Below are positions 9,094 through 17,900 of a stretch of 64,000 bases of DNA, piece after piece. The position numbers and the translations under genes are program-made. This DNA is from UBA2112 sp964488555 (GTDB lineage: Bacteria > Patescibacteriota > Saccharimonadia > Saccharimonadales > Saccharimonadaceae): positions 12,806-76,805 of the forward strand of contig CAZAUF010000006.1 of assembly GCA_964488555.1 (NCBI GenBank). The letters run 5' to 3'. Every line of letters starts with the position of its first letter. Positions within the stretch are counted from its first letter, which is position 1. The notes under the pieces were generated by a model. It searched no databases and was not told the origin of the DNA. It saw only the letters and a list, made by a program, of their open reading frames with translations.

Positions 9094-9978
9094 CTACAAA
9101 AGATCGCCGCTTCGCACCGCTTTGGCATGCAGCGCGGCGATTTTTTGTGTGATTGGAGCACTCTCGTCCAGCTTGCGTCCATCTATCTCCCCTACGCTGC
9201 CCACGAAAGCTGACGTACCGCATACAAACACTTCATCTGCAATATATAGCTCTGTCAGATCGACTGTCCGCTCCTGTACGGGTATGCCCATTTCGATAGC
9301 CATGTCTAAAATCGCACGACGATTGATACCCTCTAGCAAATCACTGCTCGTATCAGGTGTGATAAGCGTACCGCGACGGACCATAAATATGTTTGCGGCC
9401 GCTAGTTCACACACATGACCCGATTGATCTAGGAATATACAATCATCATAACCAGCATCCAGCGCGTCCTGATGTGCCAACACCGAGTTGATATAAGCAC
9501 CATTTACCTTGGCACGTGACGGGATGCTGTTGTCTGGAATGCGTCGCCATTGACTGGTTTTGAGGCGTACGCCGGTCGGCTTGACGATAGGTACCGCCGT
9601 ATAAACGAAAATACTCAGTTGAGTTGATACGCCGCGCGTGCGTGTGCCGGGCAATAAACCATCGGCATGCACAGTCGCCCGTACAAACACCGGCTCTTTG
9701 GGTGCATTTGCCCCTATCACATCCTTGACGATTTTCTTGAACGCCGCAAAATCAAGTGCCTGCGGAAAGTCCAAACCGATGATTTTAGCCGAAGAGCGCA
9801 AGCGGTTGTAATGCTGCTCCAGACGAAAAGCACGGTGGCGATTCTTGTCGGGATGCACATAAAACACCGTATAAACACTCAAGCCATAAAGCACCGCCGC
9901 ACTTGCGACCGACAAATGAGCGTCCTTAATATCACCTATCTCGTGATTGAAATAGGCTTTTTCGTATATATTTGCCAT
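9094..9978 (-). CDS. ilvE: Branched-chain amino acid aminotransferase family (PLP fold type IV)
   Basis: PLP-dependent class IV aminotransferase, 294 aa. The PLP lysine is in SRAKVNGAYINSVLAHQDAL (near residue 155), followed by the family block GYDDCIFLDQSGHVCELAAA and the phosphate-binding region near DLLEGINRRAILDMA. IlvE interconverts Leu/Ile/Val with their 2-oxo acids; related DAAT and PabC enzymes share the fold, so substrate is not certain. The ATG has GGGAGG 5 nt upstream and starts 2 nt after the lysS stop, so it is in the lysS operon. No other branched-chain biosynthesis gene is visible, suggesting salvage or catabolism. Confidence 0.88.
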   Translation of the reverse strand: MANIYEKAYFNHEIGDIKDAHLSVASAAVLYGLSVYTVFYVHPDKNRHRAFRLEQHYNRLRSSAKIIGLDFPQALDFAAFKKIVKDVIGANAPKEPVFVRATVHADGLLPGTRTRGVSTQLSIFVYTAVPIVKPTGVRLKTSQWRRIPDNSIPSRAKVNGAYINSVLAHQDALDAGYDDCIFLDQSGHVCELAAANIFMVRRGTLITPDTSSDLLEGINRRAILDMAIEMGIPVQERTVDLTELYIADEVFVCGTSAFVGSVGEIDGRKLDESAPITQKIAALHAKAVRSGDLL

Positions 9979-9980
9979 GT

Positions 9981-11498
9981 TTACCTCCCTCGTTTTATGT
10001 CAGGATAGATTGATTTCGTGGTTTCATCGATTTCGTGGCGAAGTGCTGGAAACGGCACGCCCTCACGAGCAGATACACCCTCAAGCGACCAAAATACGCG
10101 CTCAGAAAAGCCGAGTCCACACGCTGGCGGCATAGCATACTCAAGTGCTTCCACGTAGTCGATATCCATCATTTGCGCCTCGTCATCACCGGCATCGCGC
10201 AGCTTTTCCTGCTCCAGGAAACGGTTGTACTGATCGATCGGATCGTTCAGCTCGCTAAACGCTTTGCACATCTCACTGCCGCCAAATACCAGATTGAACT
10301 GCTCAGTCAACTCCGGCCGATCCGCCTGTACTTTGGCGAGTGGTTGCATAAACGTCGGCATATCCACCAGGAAGACTGGACCGGCAATCGTTTTGCGGTA
10401 CTTCTTCCAGAGCTTATCCAAGCTCCGCTGACGGTTATCTTTTTTCTCTACCTCGAGGCCGTTCTCTTTCAGTTTGACAGCGATATCTTCCATGGACGAA
10501 TCAAACACATTGATACCATACTGCTCCTGTAGAACCTCGACAAAGCTGATGCGAGGAAAGTGTTCGCCATCAGCACCAAAATCAACTTCTTTGCCATCAG
10601 ACAACGTAAACTTGCGCGTACCCCACGTCTGATCCACGATGAAGCGAATCATCTGCTCGGTCATTTCCATGCCCATTTCCCAGTCGGCATACGCCCAATA
10701 CCACTCCATCGCCACATGCTCAGGCAAGTGCTCTTCGCTGTAGTTTTCGTTTCTGAAGCGAGGTCCGATATCAAACACCTTTTCATACCCGGCGACAAGC
10801 AGACGTTTGAGTGGCAACTCATGGCTGATCCGTAGATAGAATTCCTGATCAAGGGCGTCCATGTGCGTCACGAACGGATTCGCATCGGCACCGCCAGCAG
10901 TCGCCTCCAGAACAGGATTGTTGATTTCCACGAAACCACGTTCTACCAGAAAATCACGCGTCGCTTTCCAGAATCGACTACGACGGACAAACCGTTCGCG
11001 GACATCCTGGTTGACCGCCATATCTACGTACCGACGACGTAAACGTTGCTCTTTGTCGGTCAGTTCGGCCGGTAGTGGTCGTAAGCTCTTGGTGAGTAGG
11101 CGCAGTGTCCGTACGCCCACGGAGATTTCGCCGGTTTTCGTCTTGATAACTTCTCCGGTCGCTTCCACAAAATCACCACTATCCAGAAGCGGCAGCTCAC
11201 TCATACCAAGGATGCCTCTCGATGCATCGAGCGATGCGACGTCCGGCGCATGGAGAAATAACTGCACCTGACCACTCTGATCACGCAGCACGATAAACGC
11301 CAGCTTGCCGAACTTTCGCAGACCGACGACACGACCAGTCACGGTTACCGTCTGCCCCTCAAGCTCATCAAACCTGTTCACTATGTCAGCAGTCATATGC
11401 GTCCGATGTGAGTCGGCCGGATATGGATTGACGCCAAGTTCTTTCAGCTCGGCCAGTTTGCGAAGCCGTTCATCTCTGTAATCCTGCAGTGTTGCCAT
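9981..11498 (-). CDS. lysS: Lysyl-tRNA synthetase (class II)
   Basis: Class II synthetase, 505 aa. It has an N-terminal OB-fold anticodon domain (~residues 50-145, including VTVTGRVVGLRKFGKLAFIV) and a catalytic core with motif 2 (FDIGPRFRNENYSEEHLPEH) and motif 3 (GLGFSERVFWSLEGVSAREG; the usual GxGxDR arginine is here SER). The mRNA start looks leaderless: TATAAT lies 8 nt before the ATG with no Shine-Dalgarno. ilvE follows 2 nt downstream. Confidence 0.96.
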   Translation of the reverse strand: MATLQDYRDERLRKLAELKELGVNPYPADSHRTHMTADIVNRFDELEGQTVTVTGRVVGLRKFGKLAFIVLRDQSGQVQLFLHAPDVASLDASRGILGMSELPLLDSGDFVEATGEVIKTKTGEISVGVRTLRLLTKSLRPLPAELTDKEQRLRRRYVDMAVNQDVRERFVRRSRFWKATRDFLVERGFVEINNPVLEATAGGADANPFVTHMDALDQEFYLRISHELPLKRLLVAGYEKVFDIGPRFRNENYSEEHLPEHVAMEWYWAYADWEMGMEMTEQMIRFIVDQTWGTRKFTLSDGKEVDFGADGEHFPRISFVEVLQEQYGINVFDSSMEDIAVKLKENGLEVEKKDNRQRSLDKLWKKYRKTIAGPVFLVDMPTFMQPLAKVQADRPELTEQFNLVFGGSEMCKAFSELNDPIDQYNRFLEQEKLRDAGDDEAQMMDIDYVEALEYAMPPACGLGFSERVFWSLEGVSAREGVPFPALRHEIDETTKSIYPDIKRGR

Positions 11499-11506
11499 AT
11501 GTAAGC

Positions 11507-11512
11507 ATTATA
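11507..11512 (-). promoter_or_regulatory. lysS -10 element (leaderless start)
   Basis: TATAAT, 8 nt, then ATG on the minus strand; no ribosome site between. Confidence 0.6.
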
Positions 11513-11596
11513 CACCATCACCCCTATACATGAGTGCTAACAGGGGTCAGTGTGATCATTCTTACAACTTCGTAAATCATGGATGGTATAAAAGTG

Positions 11597-11625
11597 TTGA
11601 CTTTTTTTGTGAAATTTGTTACAAT
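11597..11625 (+). promoter_or_regulatory. Strong promoter for the 11658/11777 genes
   Basis: TTGACT (11597-11602), 17-bp spacer, TACAAT (11620-11625), with TGT extended -10. It belongs to the same TTGACTTTTT promoter type seen at 7407 and 35905. Confidence 0.75.
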
Positions 11626-11657
11626 GAACAGTATAGGAATTCGTAAATATAGCACAG

Positions 11658-11780
11658 ATGGTATCAAGCGCAATCACATCATCAACCAACGAATCAGCCG
11701 CTCACACAACGACTTCTGCTTACCTAGCCCGCCAGACCCTCATGTCTGGTGTTTTTAATGCCAAGGACTCAGTACAATGA
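11658..11780 (+). CDS. Possible 40-residue upstream ORF coupled to the 11777 gene
   Basis: A short frame begins ~26 nt after the predicted transcription start, encodes a Ser/Thr/Ala-rich 40-mer (MVSSAITSSTNESAAHTTTS near its start), and ends in TGA that overlaps the next ATG as ATGA. The overlap and position suggest a leader peptide or a small coupled gene. No Shine-Dalgarno precedes it. It could also be chance openness. Confidence 0.35.
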   Translation: MVSSAITSSTNESAAHTTTSAYLARQTLMSGVFNAKDSVQ

Positions 11781-12478
11781 CACGCGCACTCCATAAACTA
11801 GTCCAGCGCGAACGCATTGATGACCCCAAGCTCCTTGAACGCATCAATGATGAGTTTCACAAAACAATCAAAGAGCTCGGTGCGCATGCCATCAATCCAG
11901 AGGTTGTGGCTGATATAGATCGTGCCAGTGAACGTCTCCGCAAAGGACTTGGAGCACTCGGCATGCGCGAGACATACGCACTTATGGATGCAGCCGCCCT
12001 GAGTAATAATCCCACAGTCGACGAACTCGCTCATAGAACTATCGATGCTCGTTTCCCTGTCGAAAATACAGAACATACAGCATACAAAGAAGCAAATCGA
12101 CGTAGTCGCCAGGAATGGAGAGAAGGCTTGCGTATCGCTAAGGAATCACAAGGCACGAAGCCGTTCAGTCACGCGCTCGTCGAGGCAGAGATTATTACCG
12201 ACAAGGCACTTAATAATGATTTCGACGAAGTGATCGACGAAAGCAACCTGACAGTCAGAGAGCAACGCCACAATAAGGGAGAAGCTCCCGAATTGACGTC
12301 TAAAGAACGGCAGGACCTCGACCACTACCGCGAAAAACGTTCGCGTCGTCAAGAGCGTCTAAGGATTCTGGAGCAGATGGCTGAGCAAGGCGTCAGTAAC
12401 GAGGACGAACTAGTCGACAACAGTACAGTCAAGTACGACCCCTTCGCTGATGACGAAGATGAAGAACAGGCAGCCTAG
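11777..12478 (+). CDS. Orphan charged helical protein, function unknown
   Basis: A 233-residue, very charged, predicted mostly helical protein with an acidic end (YDPFADDEDEEQAA). No membrane segment, signal peptide or recognised motif. An internal segment (LTSKERQDLDHYREKRSRRQ) looks coiled-coil-like. AAGGA lies 9 nt before the ATG. It shares promoter type and overall composition with the protein at 7468, so both may be lineage-specific abundant proteins. A bidirectional terminator follows. Confidence 0.75.
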   Translation: MTRALHKLVQRERIDDPKLLERINDEFHKTIKELGAHAINPEVVADIDRASERLRKGLGALGMRETYALMDAAALSNNPTVDELAHRTIDARFPVENTEHTAYKEANRRSRQEWREGLRIAKESQGTKPFSHALVEAEIITDKALNNDFDEVIDESNLTVREQRHNKGEAPELTSKERQDLDHYREKRSRRQERLRILEQMAEQGVSNEDELVDNSTVKYDPFADDEDEEQAA

Positions 12479-12513
12479 CGCGGCGACAAACAAACATATG
12501 CTCATGAAATTGA

Positions 12514-12538
12514 AAACACCCCCTGATCAGGGGTGTTT
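12514..12538. terminator. Bidirectional intrinsic terminator
   Basis: AAACACCCC / GGGGTGTTT 9-bp stem with a 7-nt loop, T-rich on the plus side (TTTATCTTTT). It separates the 11777 gene from convergent greA. Confidence 0.8.
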
Positions 12539-12557
12539 ATCTTTTGAGATGGTGTAG

Positions 12558-13013
12558 CTAACCGACTTTGACGACCTCGTACTTGATATCGCCCTTTGGC
12601 GTACTGATAGTCGCAGTATCACCGATCTTCTTGCCCATCAAAGCTAGGCCGATCGGAGATTCATTGCTGATCTTGCCAGCGAGAGGGTCTGCCTCTACAG
12701 GACCAACCACGTGGTACGTCACCGTCTTGCGACCCGTCTTGAGCTCAACCTTGCTACCAAGCTTCACGCTCGTGCTTCGGGTGGCAGGGATTATTTCGGC
12801 ATTAAGCAGGATATCTTCGATTTCAGCAATACGGCTCTCTACCAAGCCTTGTTCTTCGCGCGCGGAATCATACTCGGCATTTTCGCTCAGATCACCATAG
12901 TCACGCGCTTCGGCAATCTTATCAGCTATAGCACTGCGTCGGCTTTTTAGCTCAGCAAGTTCAGCTTCGAGCTCTTTCTTACCAGCATCGGTTAATTGAA
13001 ACATTTTTTTCAT
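12558..13013 (-). CDS. greA: Transcription elongation factor GreA
   Basis: Cleavage factor that rescues backtracked RNA polymerase through its secondary channel. The 151 residues show the N-terminal coiled coil with the tip acidic pair in ARDYGDLSENAEYDSARE (near residues 36-53) and the C-terminal FKBP-like domain (PIGLALMGKKIGDTATI). Length is slightly under the usual 158. AAGGA lies 12 nt before the first ATG; an in-frame ATG three codons later is an alternative start. Downstream of proS on the same strand, 71 nt away. Confidence 0.96.
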   Translation of the reverse strand: MKKMFQLTDAGKKELEAELAELKSRRSAIADKIAEARDYGDLSENAEYDSAREEQGLVESRIAEIEDILLNAEIIPATRSTSVKLGSKVELKTGRKTVTYHVVGPVEADPLAGKISNESPIGLALMGKKIGDTATISTPKGDIKYEVVKVG

Positions 13014-13084
13014 GATAAATTGAATCCTTGTACTTGTTTGATGATATAAGCCACACCCAGCGGCACACCCTCACTCGTCTTCAG

Positions 13085-14326
13085 TTACCTCAGTTTAGCA
13101 AGAAGCTCTGACAGTGTCAACGTGAGCATTTCACCAGTAGAACGCGGCGTGTACTCATATGTATCGCTCTCCACCAGCCGATCGCTCACGGTCACGCGGT
13201 GAGGAATTCCCATCAGCTCAGCGTCAGCAAATTTCGCTCCTGGACGCTCATCACGATCATCGTATAGCACCTCGACACCATTTGATTGCAGCTGTTCATA
13301 CAAATCATCGGCACGCTTGGTTGCTTCGTCTCCGCCAATCCGCACGAGATACACCCTGTACGGTGCCACATTTTCTGGCCACACTATACCTTTGTCATCA
13401 GCAAATTTCTCGACAATCACCCCCATCACGCGCGTGATGCCAATGCCATACGACGCCAAGTAGATCGGCTTTTGCTTACCATCACTATCTGTATAGTAAA
13501 CGCCCATCTGTTCTGATTTTTCGGTACCAAATTTGAATATATTGCCGACTTCGGCGCTCTTGACCGGTTTTAGTTCCGACTTATCGACGCCCAGCTCTTG
13601 AGCTGCATCGTCAAGTACTTCTTCGTTTACAGCTACAGTGTGGTCGTCGTTGACGTACAGTATATCCTCGCCAGCATCACAAATTGTCTGGAACTCATGA
13701 CTAAACTTGGTAAATGCACCGCCGCTTGCAAACGTCACGAAGGTACTGTCGCCGAGACCAAAGCGTTCATAGCTTCTTTTGTATGCTTCGATGACCTTCT
13801 CGTAGTATGTATCCATATCTTCCTGAGTGGCGTGCAGACTGTACATATCTTTCATCACGAATTCGCGTCCGCGCATGATGCCACTTTTAGCGCGTAACTC
13901 GTTACGCAGCTTGGTCTGAAACTGATAGACACTCGTCGGCAGGTCTTTATAGCTTTTGACAAACTGTTGCATCATTTCCAGAATCGCCTCTTCGTGACTC
14001 CAGCCAAATCCGACTTCTGTGTCGTCTTTGAGTTTTGATTTAAACCACACATCGACCACCTCGTCATCCCAGCGACCAGTACCCTCCCATGTCTCTCTGC
14101 GCTGCAGGCTGCTCATGATGATCTCCTGTCCGTCTACAGCATTCATTTCTTCGCGTACGATCTGTTTGATTTTTTCGACGACACGTAGACCTAGCGGCGT
14201 ATAGGCATACACGCCCGCCATGACCTTGTACACATAGCCTGCTTGTATGAGTAGCTGGGCATTTCGTGCGGTTTCGTCACCAGGAACAGTTTTGCTGGTT
14301 TTGGTAAATAATTGACTAAGTCTCAT
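13085..14326 (-). CDS. proS: Prolyl-tRNA synthetase lacking the INS editing domain
   Basis: Class II synthetase of the bacterial fold, but only 413 aa against ~570 for enzymes with the editing insertion. Motif 2 (FQTKLRNELRAKSGIMRGRE) is near residues 136-155 and motif 3 (SYGIGITRVMGVI) near residue 292. Between them only ~45 residues (about 215-265) replace the ~180-residue INS domain that clears Ala-tRNA-Pro. A C-terminal anticodon domain is present. AGAGG lies ~8 nt before the ATG; it starts 10 nt after the CPBP gene stop, in the rseP operon. Confidence 0.96.
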   Translation of the reverse strand: MRLSQLFTKTSKTVPGDETARNAQLLIQAGYVYKVMAGVYAYTPLGLRVVEKIKQIVREEMNAVDGQEIIMSSLQRRETWEGTGRWDDEVVDVWFKSKLKDDTEVGFGWSHEEAILEMMQQFVKSYKDLPTSVYQFQTKLRNELRAKSGIMRGREFVMKDMYSLHATQEDMDTYYEKVIEAYKRSYERFGLGDSTFVTFASGGAFTKFSHEFQTICDAGEDILYVNDDHTVAVNEEVLDDAAQELGVDKSELKPVKSAEVGNIFKFGTEKSEQMGVYYTDSDGKQKPIYLASYGIGITRVMGVIVEKFADDKGIVWPENVAPYRVYLVRIGGDEATKRADDLYEQLQSNGVEVLYDDRDERPGAKFADAELMGIPHRVTVSDRLVESDTYEYTPRSTGEMLTLTLSELLAKLR

Positions 14327-14336
14327 GGATTAACCT

Positions 14337-15140
14337 CTATCCTCCGACAAGCGGACTGACAAATAAAAAGTAATACGCTATACCATTTTTGATAATATGG
14401 ACCAGCACGCCAGCCCAAATACTTCCAGTCAAACTACGCAGCCCACAAAGGAACAGACTCAGAACAAACACGTCTATGCCCACGTTCCACTGAAAATGCG
14501 CCAGTGCAAATAGTAAACTCGTCACAATGGCTGCAGCGACCGCTGGTACGTATGTTTTTAGTTTACCATAGAGGTAGCCACGAAACAGTACCTCTTCGGC
14601 AAGCGGTGCCATGACAACAAGCGTGATAAATGCCAGTATATTGTCCATCTGACTGCCGAACGCCTTGAAGCCGACATCCTGCACTTGGTCTACAGGAAAA
14701 GCAGGAAACAGTGATATAACCATCTGAAGTACCACTGCGACGACCAGCATATATGCTATGAAAAACACTGGCGATAGCCCAATATCAGTCCACGAAATAA
14801 GTCTTTGCAGACCTAATGTCGTCAAATTAGCCGACTGCCTGCGATACACCAGATACGGCACGCCAATAACGATGGCTATTGTCAATGTATAAATCAGTGT
14901 CGCGATGGCCGTATGCATGATAGCCGGCCGCAAAAAAGTATCCACCGGCATGTGCAGCCAGTCTAAAAGTATCAACAATCCGGCAACAAGCAGATTGCTC
15001 GCTACGAACGCCGCCGTAACCCATGCGGGAAGCAGGGCTAGCATCCGCCAATTGTAGCGACGCTTGCCGGAGCGTGACACCCTGGATAAAAGTGCCTTTG
15101 GAAGACCGTATCTCTTCTTACTGGACGAGTTTTCCGACAT
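14337..15140 (-). CDS. CPBP-family intramembrane metalloprotease (Rce1/CAAX-like)
   Basis: A 267-residue polytopic protein with roughly seven membrane segments starting near residue 33. The conserved CPBP motifs are visible: EEVLFRGYLYG (EExxxR) near residue 186 and FALAHFQWN (FxxxH) near residue 215, then a third His in VLVHIIKNG. These residues form the glutamyl-type active site. The role in bacteria is often self-immunity or membrane protein processing; here unknown. It overlaps the rseP end by 23 nt and precedes proS, so it is in a protease/translation operon. Confidence 0.88.
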   Translation of the reverse strand: MSENSSSKKRYGLPKALLSRVSRSGKRRYNWRMLALLPAWVTAAFVASNLLVAGLLILLDWLHMPVDTFLRPAIMHTAIATLIYTLTIAIVIGVPYLVYRRQSANLTTLGLQRLISWTDIGLSPVFFIAYMLVVAVVLQMVISLFPAFPVDQVQDVGFKAFGSQMDNILAFITLVVMAPLAEEVLFRGYLYGKLKTYVPAVAAAIVTSLLFALAHFQWNVGIDVFVLSLFLCGLRSLTGSIWAGVLVHIIKNGIAYYFLFVSPLVGG

Positions 15141-16257
15141 CTGCCACCGTCACTAGTATTACCAGTAGTATCAACGTCATGAAGCCAGCAATTTGGATCT
15201 TTTCTTCGCGTTCCTTCGTCAGCTCCTTGCGTAACAGACGAAATGCCGTCATCGTAAACCACCTGCCTCCATCGAGTGCCGGTATCGGGAGCATGTTCAT
15301 GATAGCAAGAGCCAGTGAGATATTCGCGATCAGGAATATCAACCATGTAAAGCCGCTTTCAACGCCAGCAGGAAAGATAATCGCCAATATACCCACCGGT
15401 CCCGCGACACTGTTACTTGCTGCGGCGACCTCGGCACTACCCGCGTCGCGGACTGCCGGATCAGGACTGAACTGAGAAACCATACCCCCCACAAGCCCAC
15501 CCAAAAGACCGCCTATGCCCTTGAATGTCTCCCAGGTAAACTGACCTGCGGTCGCAACGCCCACGATTGGTGCCGACCATGTGGACTGAGTAATTGTCGG
15601 TTGCAGAAGACTCGCACCAAACAGCACATCACCACTCTCACGTAGCGTTACCTTGGTTGTCGATTCCGTCCCGCCGCGATTATAAATGACTTCAACTGTT
15701 TGCCCTCTGTACTCGTGTGTCAAATCTATGAAATCCTGCGGTGTTTCTACCTCTCGTCCAGCGAAGCGCACAATCTTGTCACGAGACTCCATGCCAGCCT
15801 CCGCAGCAGGATAATCATCACTGATAGCACCGAGCTGCACTGGCTGCAACACGACCTTCGTGTCACCCTCCATGGCGAATTGATTATTGATAACCTGTGG
15901 CAATCCTGTAATCGCTAATATAGTAAACAGCACTGCCGCCGTCAGCCAGTTGATGAACACGCCAGCCAGTAAAATCTTTGTCTTTACCCAAAAGCTCGCG
16001 GCACCATAATCACCCTTTTTGCTCGCCGCGTCATGCTCACCCTGCATTTTCACAAAACCGCCAAGAGGCAGCCAGTTGATACTGAACAATATCTTGTTCT
16101 TGAGTTTTTTACCCCATGCACGTGGCGGAAATCCGATGCCGAATTCCTCGACAACCACACCGTTACGTCGAGCGACGATGGCATGGCCTAATTCATGTAG
16201 CACGACCAACACGGTCAAGGCCAGCACGCCGACGATAATTCCCACGAATATATCCAT
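15118..16257 (-). CDS. rseP: Site-2 zinc metalloprotease RseP (M50)
   Basis: Membrane-embedded protease that cuts transmembrane anti-sigma factors and leftover signal peptides. The active-site motif HELGHAIVARR (HExxH) is near residue 22, a single PDZ domain sits about residues 140-215 (AEAGMESRDKIVRFAGREV), and the third zinc ligand motif NMLPIPALDGGRW is near residue 340. Length 379 is usual. TATACT lies 8 nt before the ATG with no Shine-Dalgarno, so it is probably leaderless. It heads the rseP-CPBP-proS operon. Confidence 0.95.
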   Translation of the reverse strand: MDIFVGIIVGVLALTVLVVLHELGHAIVARRNGVVVEEFGIGFPPRAWGKKLKNKILFSINWLPLGGFVKMQGEHDAASKKGDYGAASFWVKTKILLAGVFINWLTAAVLFTILAITGLPQVINNQFAMEGDTKVVLQPVQLGAISDDYPAAEAGMESRDKIVRFAGREVETPQDFIDLTHEYRGQTVEVIYNRGGTESTTKVTLRESGDVLFGASLLQPTITQSTWSAPIVGVATAGQFTWETFKGIGGLLGGLVGGMVSQFSPDPAVRDAGSAEVAAASNSVAGPVGILAIIFPAGVESGFTWLIFLIANISLALAIMNMLPIPALDGGRWFTMTAFRLLRKELTKEREEKIQIAGFMTLILLVILVTVADVGKLVQ

Positions 16258-16265
16258 TGTTACCC

Positions 16266-16271
16266 AGTATA
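16266..16271 (-). promoter_or_regulatory. rseP -10 element (leaderless start)
   Basis: TATACT, 8 nt, then ATG on the minus strand. Confidence 0.55.
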
Positions 16272-16289
16272 CAGTCCGCTAAAAGAAAA

Positions 16290-16844
16290 CTAAAGCGTTA
16301 AGATATCTTTTTCTTTGTTCTTGAATGCGGCGTCGATCTTACCCTGGTAATCACTCATCAGACGATCGATTTCTTTTTCGACTGCCTTGAAATCATCTTC
16401 CGTCAGTGTCTTGGCGTCTTTTTGTCGCTTCGCCTCTTGCAGTGCATCCTGGCGCACTTGACGCATAGCAATACGAGCCTCTTCTACCTTTTCGCTGGCT
16501 TGTTTGACAATTTGGCGACGACGTTCTTCGGTCAATGCCGGTACTGGTACACGGACGACGCGACCGTCGTCAGACGGATTAAGACCAAGAGACTGATCGT
16601 TGCGGATAGCAGCACTGATCGCGTTGATATTTGAAGGGTCAAATGGTGTGATCTGAAGCAACTGCGGCTCTGGTGCCGTCACGTTTGCCGCCTGATTCAA
16701 CGGCAGCACGGTGCCGTATACTTCAACTTTTATACCGTCGAGCATGCTTGGTTGCGCGCGACCGGTCTGCACTTTGCGGAGCTCACCCTCGAAATGCTCG
16801 AGAGCAGCTGTCATTTTGAGTTCATATGGATCCGTATCAAACAT
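16290..16844 (-). CDS. frr: Ribosome recycling factor
   Basis: With EF-G, splits the post-termination ribosome. 184 residues, standard length, two-domain helical-bundle/beta pattern with MTAALEHFEGELRKVQTGRA at the start and the signature LTEERRRQIVKQASEKVEEA near residues 113-132. The promoter is clear and the ATG sits 6 nt after TATACT, with no Shine-Dalgarno. rseP follows 32 nt downstream with its own promoter. Confidence 0.97.
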   Translation of the reverse strand: MFDTDPYELKMTAALEHFEGELRKVQTGRAQPSMLDGIKVEVYGTVLPLNQAANVTAPEPQLLQITPFDPSNINAISAAIRNDQSLGLNPSDDGRVVRVPVPALTEERRRQIVKQASEKVEEARIAMRQVRQDALQEAKRQKDAKTLTEDDFKAVEKEIDRLMSDYQGKIDAAFKNKEKDILTL

Positions 16845-16850
16845 GTTTCT

Positions 16851-16879
16851 AGTATAGCAGGAGCTGTAGGTTTTCTTAA
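16851..16879 (-). promoter_or_regulatory. frr promoter (leaderless start)
   Basis: TTAAGA (16879-16874), 17-bp spacer, TGC-TATACT (16856-16851), 6 nt, ATG. Confidence 0.65.
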
Positions 16880-16932
16880 CACCTGTAAGGCTTTACTTTT
16901 CTGCGGTTTGCGGTACAGTCTATGCGATAGAG

Positions 16933-17871
16933 ATGAGTGTCGAGCATTCGTATAGCAGGACAGGTGAAATCCTCCAGGGAGATGATGGTGATTTCCAGGT
17001 GGAGATCGTTCAATGGCACAAGCCAAGCGGTCGTAAAAAGGCAGCCGTGCTGAAAACGATGCAGGATTCGATACTCGAACGACGACGTGGCGGCTTTGCC
17101 AATGAATCAGTCGGTACGCATGCGTTTCGAAAACTCGCAAATGAACACCCTGAATGGGGTCTCGTCGTCCCACGTACGTATGCCGAGGGGGACACATGGT
17201 CTATCCGTCGATTTATGAAGGGAGAGCCCCTTCTGAGGGAAGGAACTGAGTTTGATGACATCGACGAAACGAACCGTCGCCTGGGCAAGCTGGCTCGCCT
17301 TCTCGCCATGATTGATCAGGTTGAACCTGACATTTCGGCACCGGACGATCCGTGGAACTCTGCACCGTACAACAATATGCTGGTACGCATGCCAAAATGG
17401 GCGGTAGACCCCATAGAAAAAGGCCTTCTCCACCCCGACGACCTCGACGCGACAATCGATCTCATCACCAACAATGAACCCCACCTTGTGCCTCGCTACG
17501 CCCATGGTGACCTCATGCCGTACGCACATGTTTTGGTACGACCGGATGACCGTCTTGCGTTTATTGACTTCGAGCACTATAGCGCGCGAAAGCCCCGCTA
17601 CTACGACGCCGCTTACTGTTATGCGCAGATGTACACCAAAGTAGACGACTCTTCTCTCGCCGTGAATTTTATGGAAAAATTTCTTGATGCCGCCGACTCT
17701 GTCGAGCACCAGTCTGAACAAATGATGACTGTCCTATCCCAGCGCGCAATCCGTCTTTTCTTCGACTCAGCATTCGAAAATCGCACCCTTGATGATCTGA
17801 AAGTCCGCAAAACTCAGCAGCTACTCGATCTCACTCTCGCCAGTGATCTGCGCGCGCTCACCAACCCTTAA
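16933..17871 (+). CDS. APH-like phosphotransferase-fold protein
   Basis: A 312-residue protein of the aminoglycoside phosphotransferase/choline kinase fold. The catalytic loop is seen as RYAHGDLMPYAHVLV (near residue 190) and the metal-binding DFE as LAFIDFEHYSARKPRYYDAA. The Asn usual five positions after the catalytic Asp (HGDxxxxN) is replaced (Ala/His), so metal coordination may differ or the enzyme may be inactive. Substrate unknown; resistance is only one of many roles of this family. It is followed 29 nt later by the EEP hydrolase with its own -10. Confidence 0.8.
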   Translation: MSVEHSYSRTGEILQGDDGDFQVEIVQWHKPSGRKKAAVLKTMQDSILERRRGGFANESVGTHAFRKLANEHPEWGLVVPRTYAEGDTWSIRRFMKGEPLLREGTEFDDIDETNRRLGKLARLLAMIDQVEPDISAPDDPWNSAPYNNMLVRMPKWAVDPIEKGLLHPDDLDATIDLITNNEPHLVPRYAHGDLMPYAHVLVRPDDRLAFIDFEHYSARKPRYYDAAYCYAQMYTKVDDSSLAVNFMEKFLDAADSVEHQSEQMMTVLSQRAIRLFFDSAFENRTLDDLKVRKTQQLLDLTLASDLRALTNP

Positions 17872-17886
17872 TCATCATGGTCATGC

Positions 17887-17892
17887 TATCAT
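17887..17892 (+). promoter_or_regulatory. -10 element for the EEP hydrolase (leaderless start)
   Basis: TGC-TATCAT, 8 nt, ATG at 17901; no Shine-Dalgarno. Confidence 0.45.
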
Positions 17893-17900
17893 AGCAGTAC

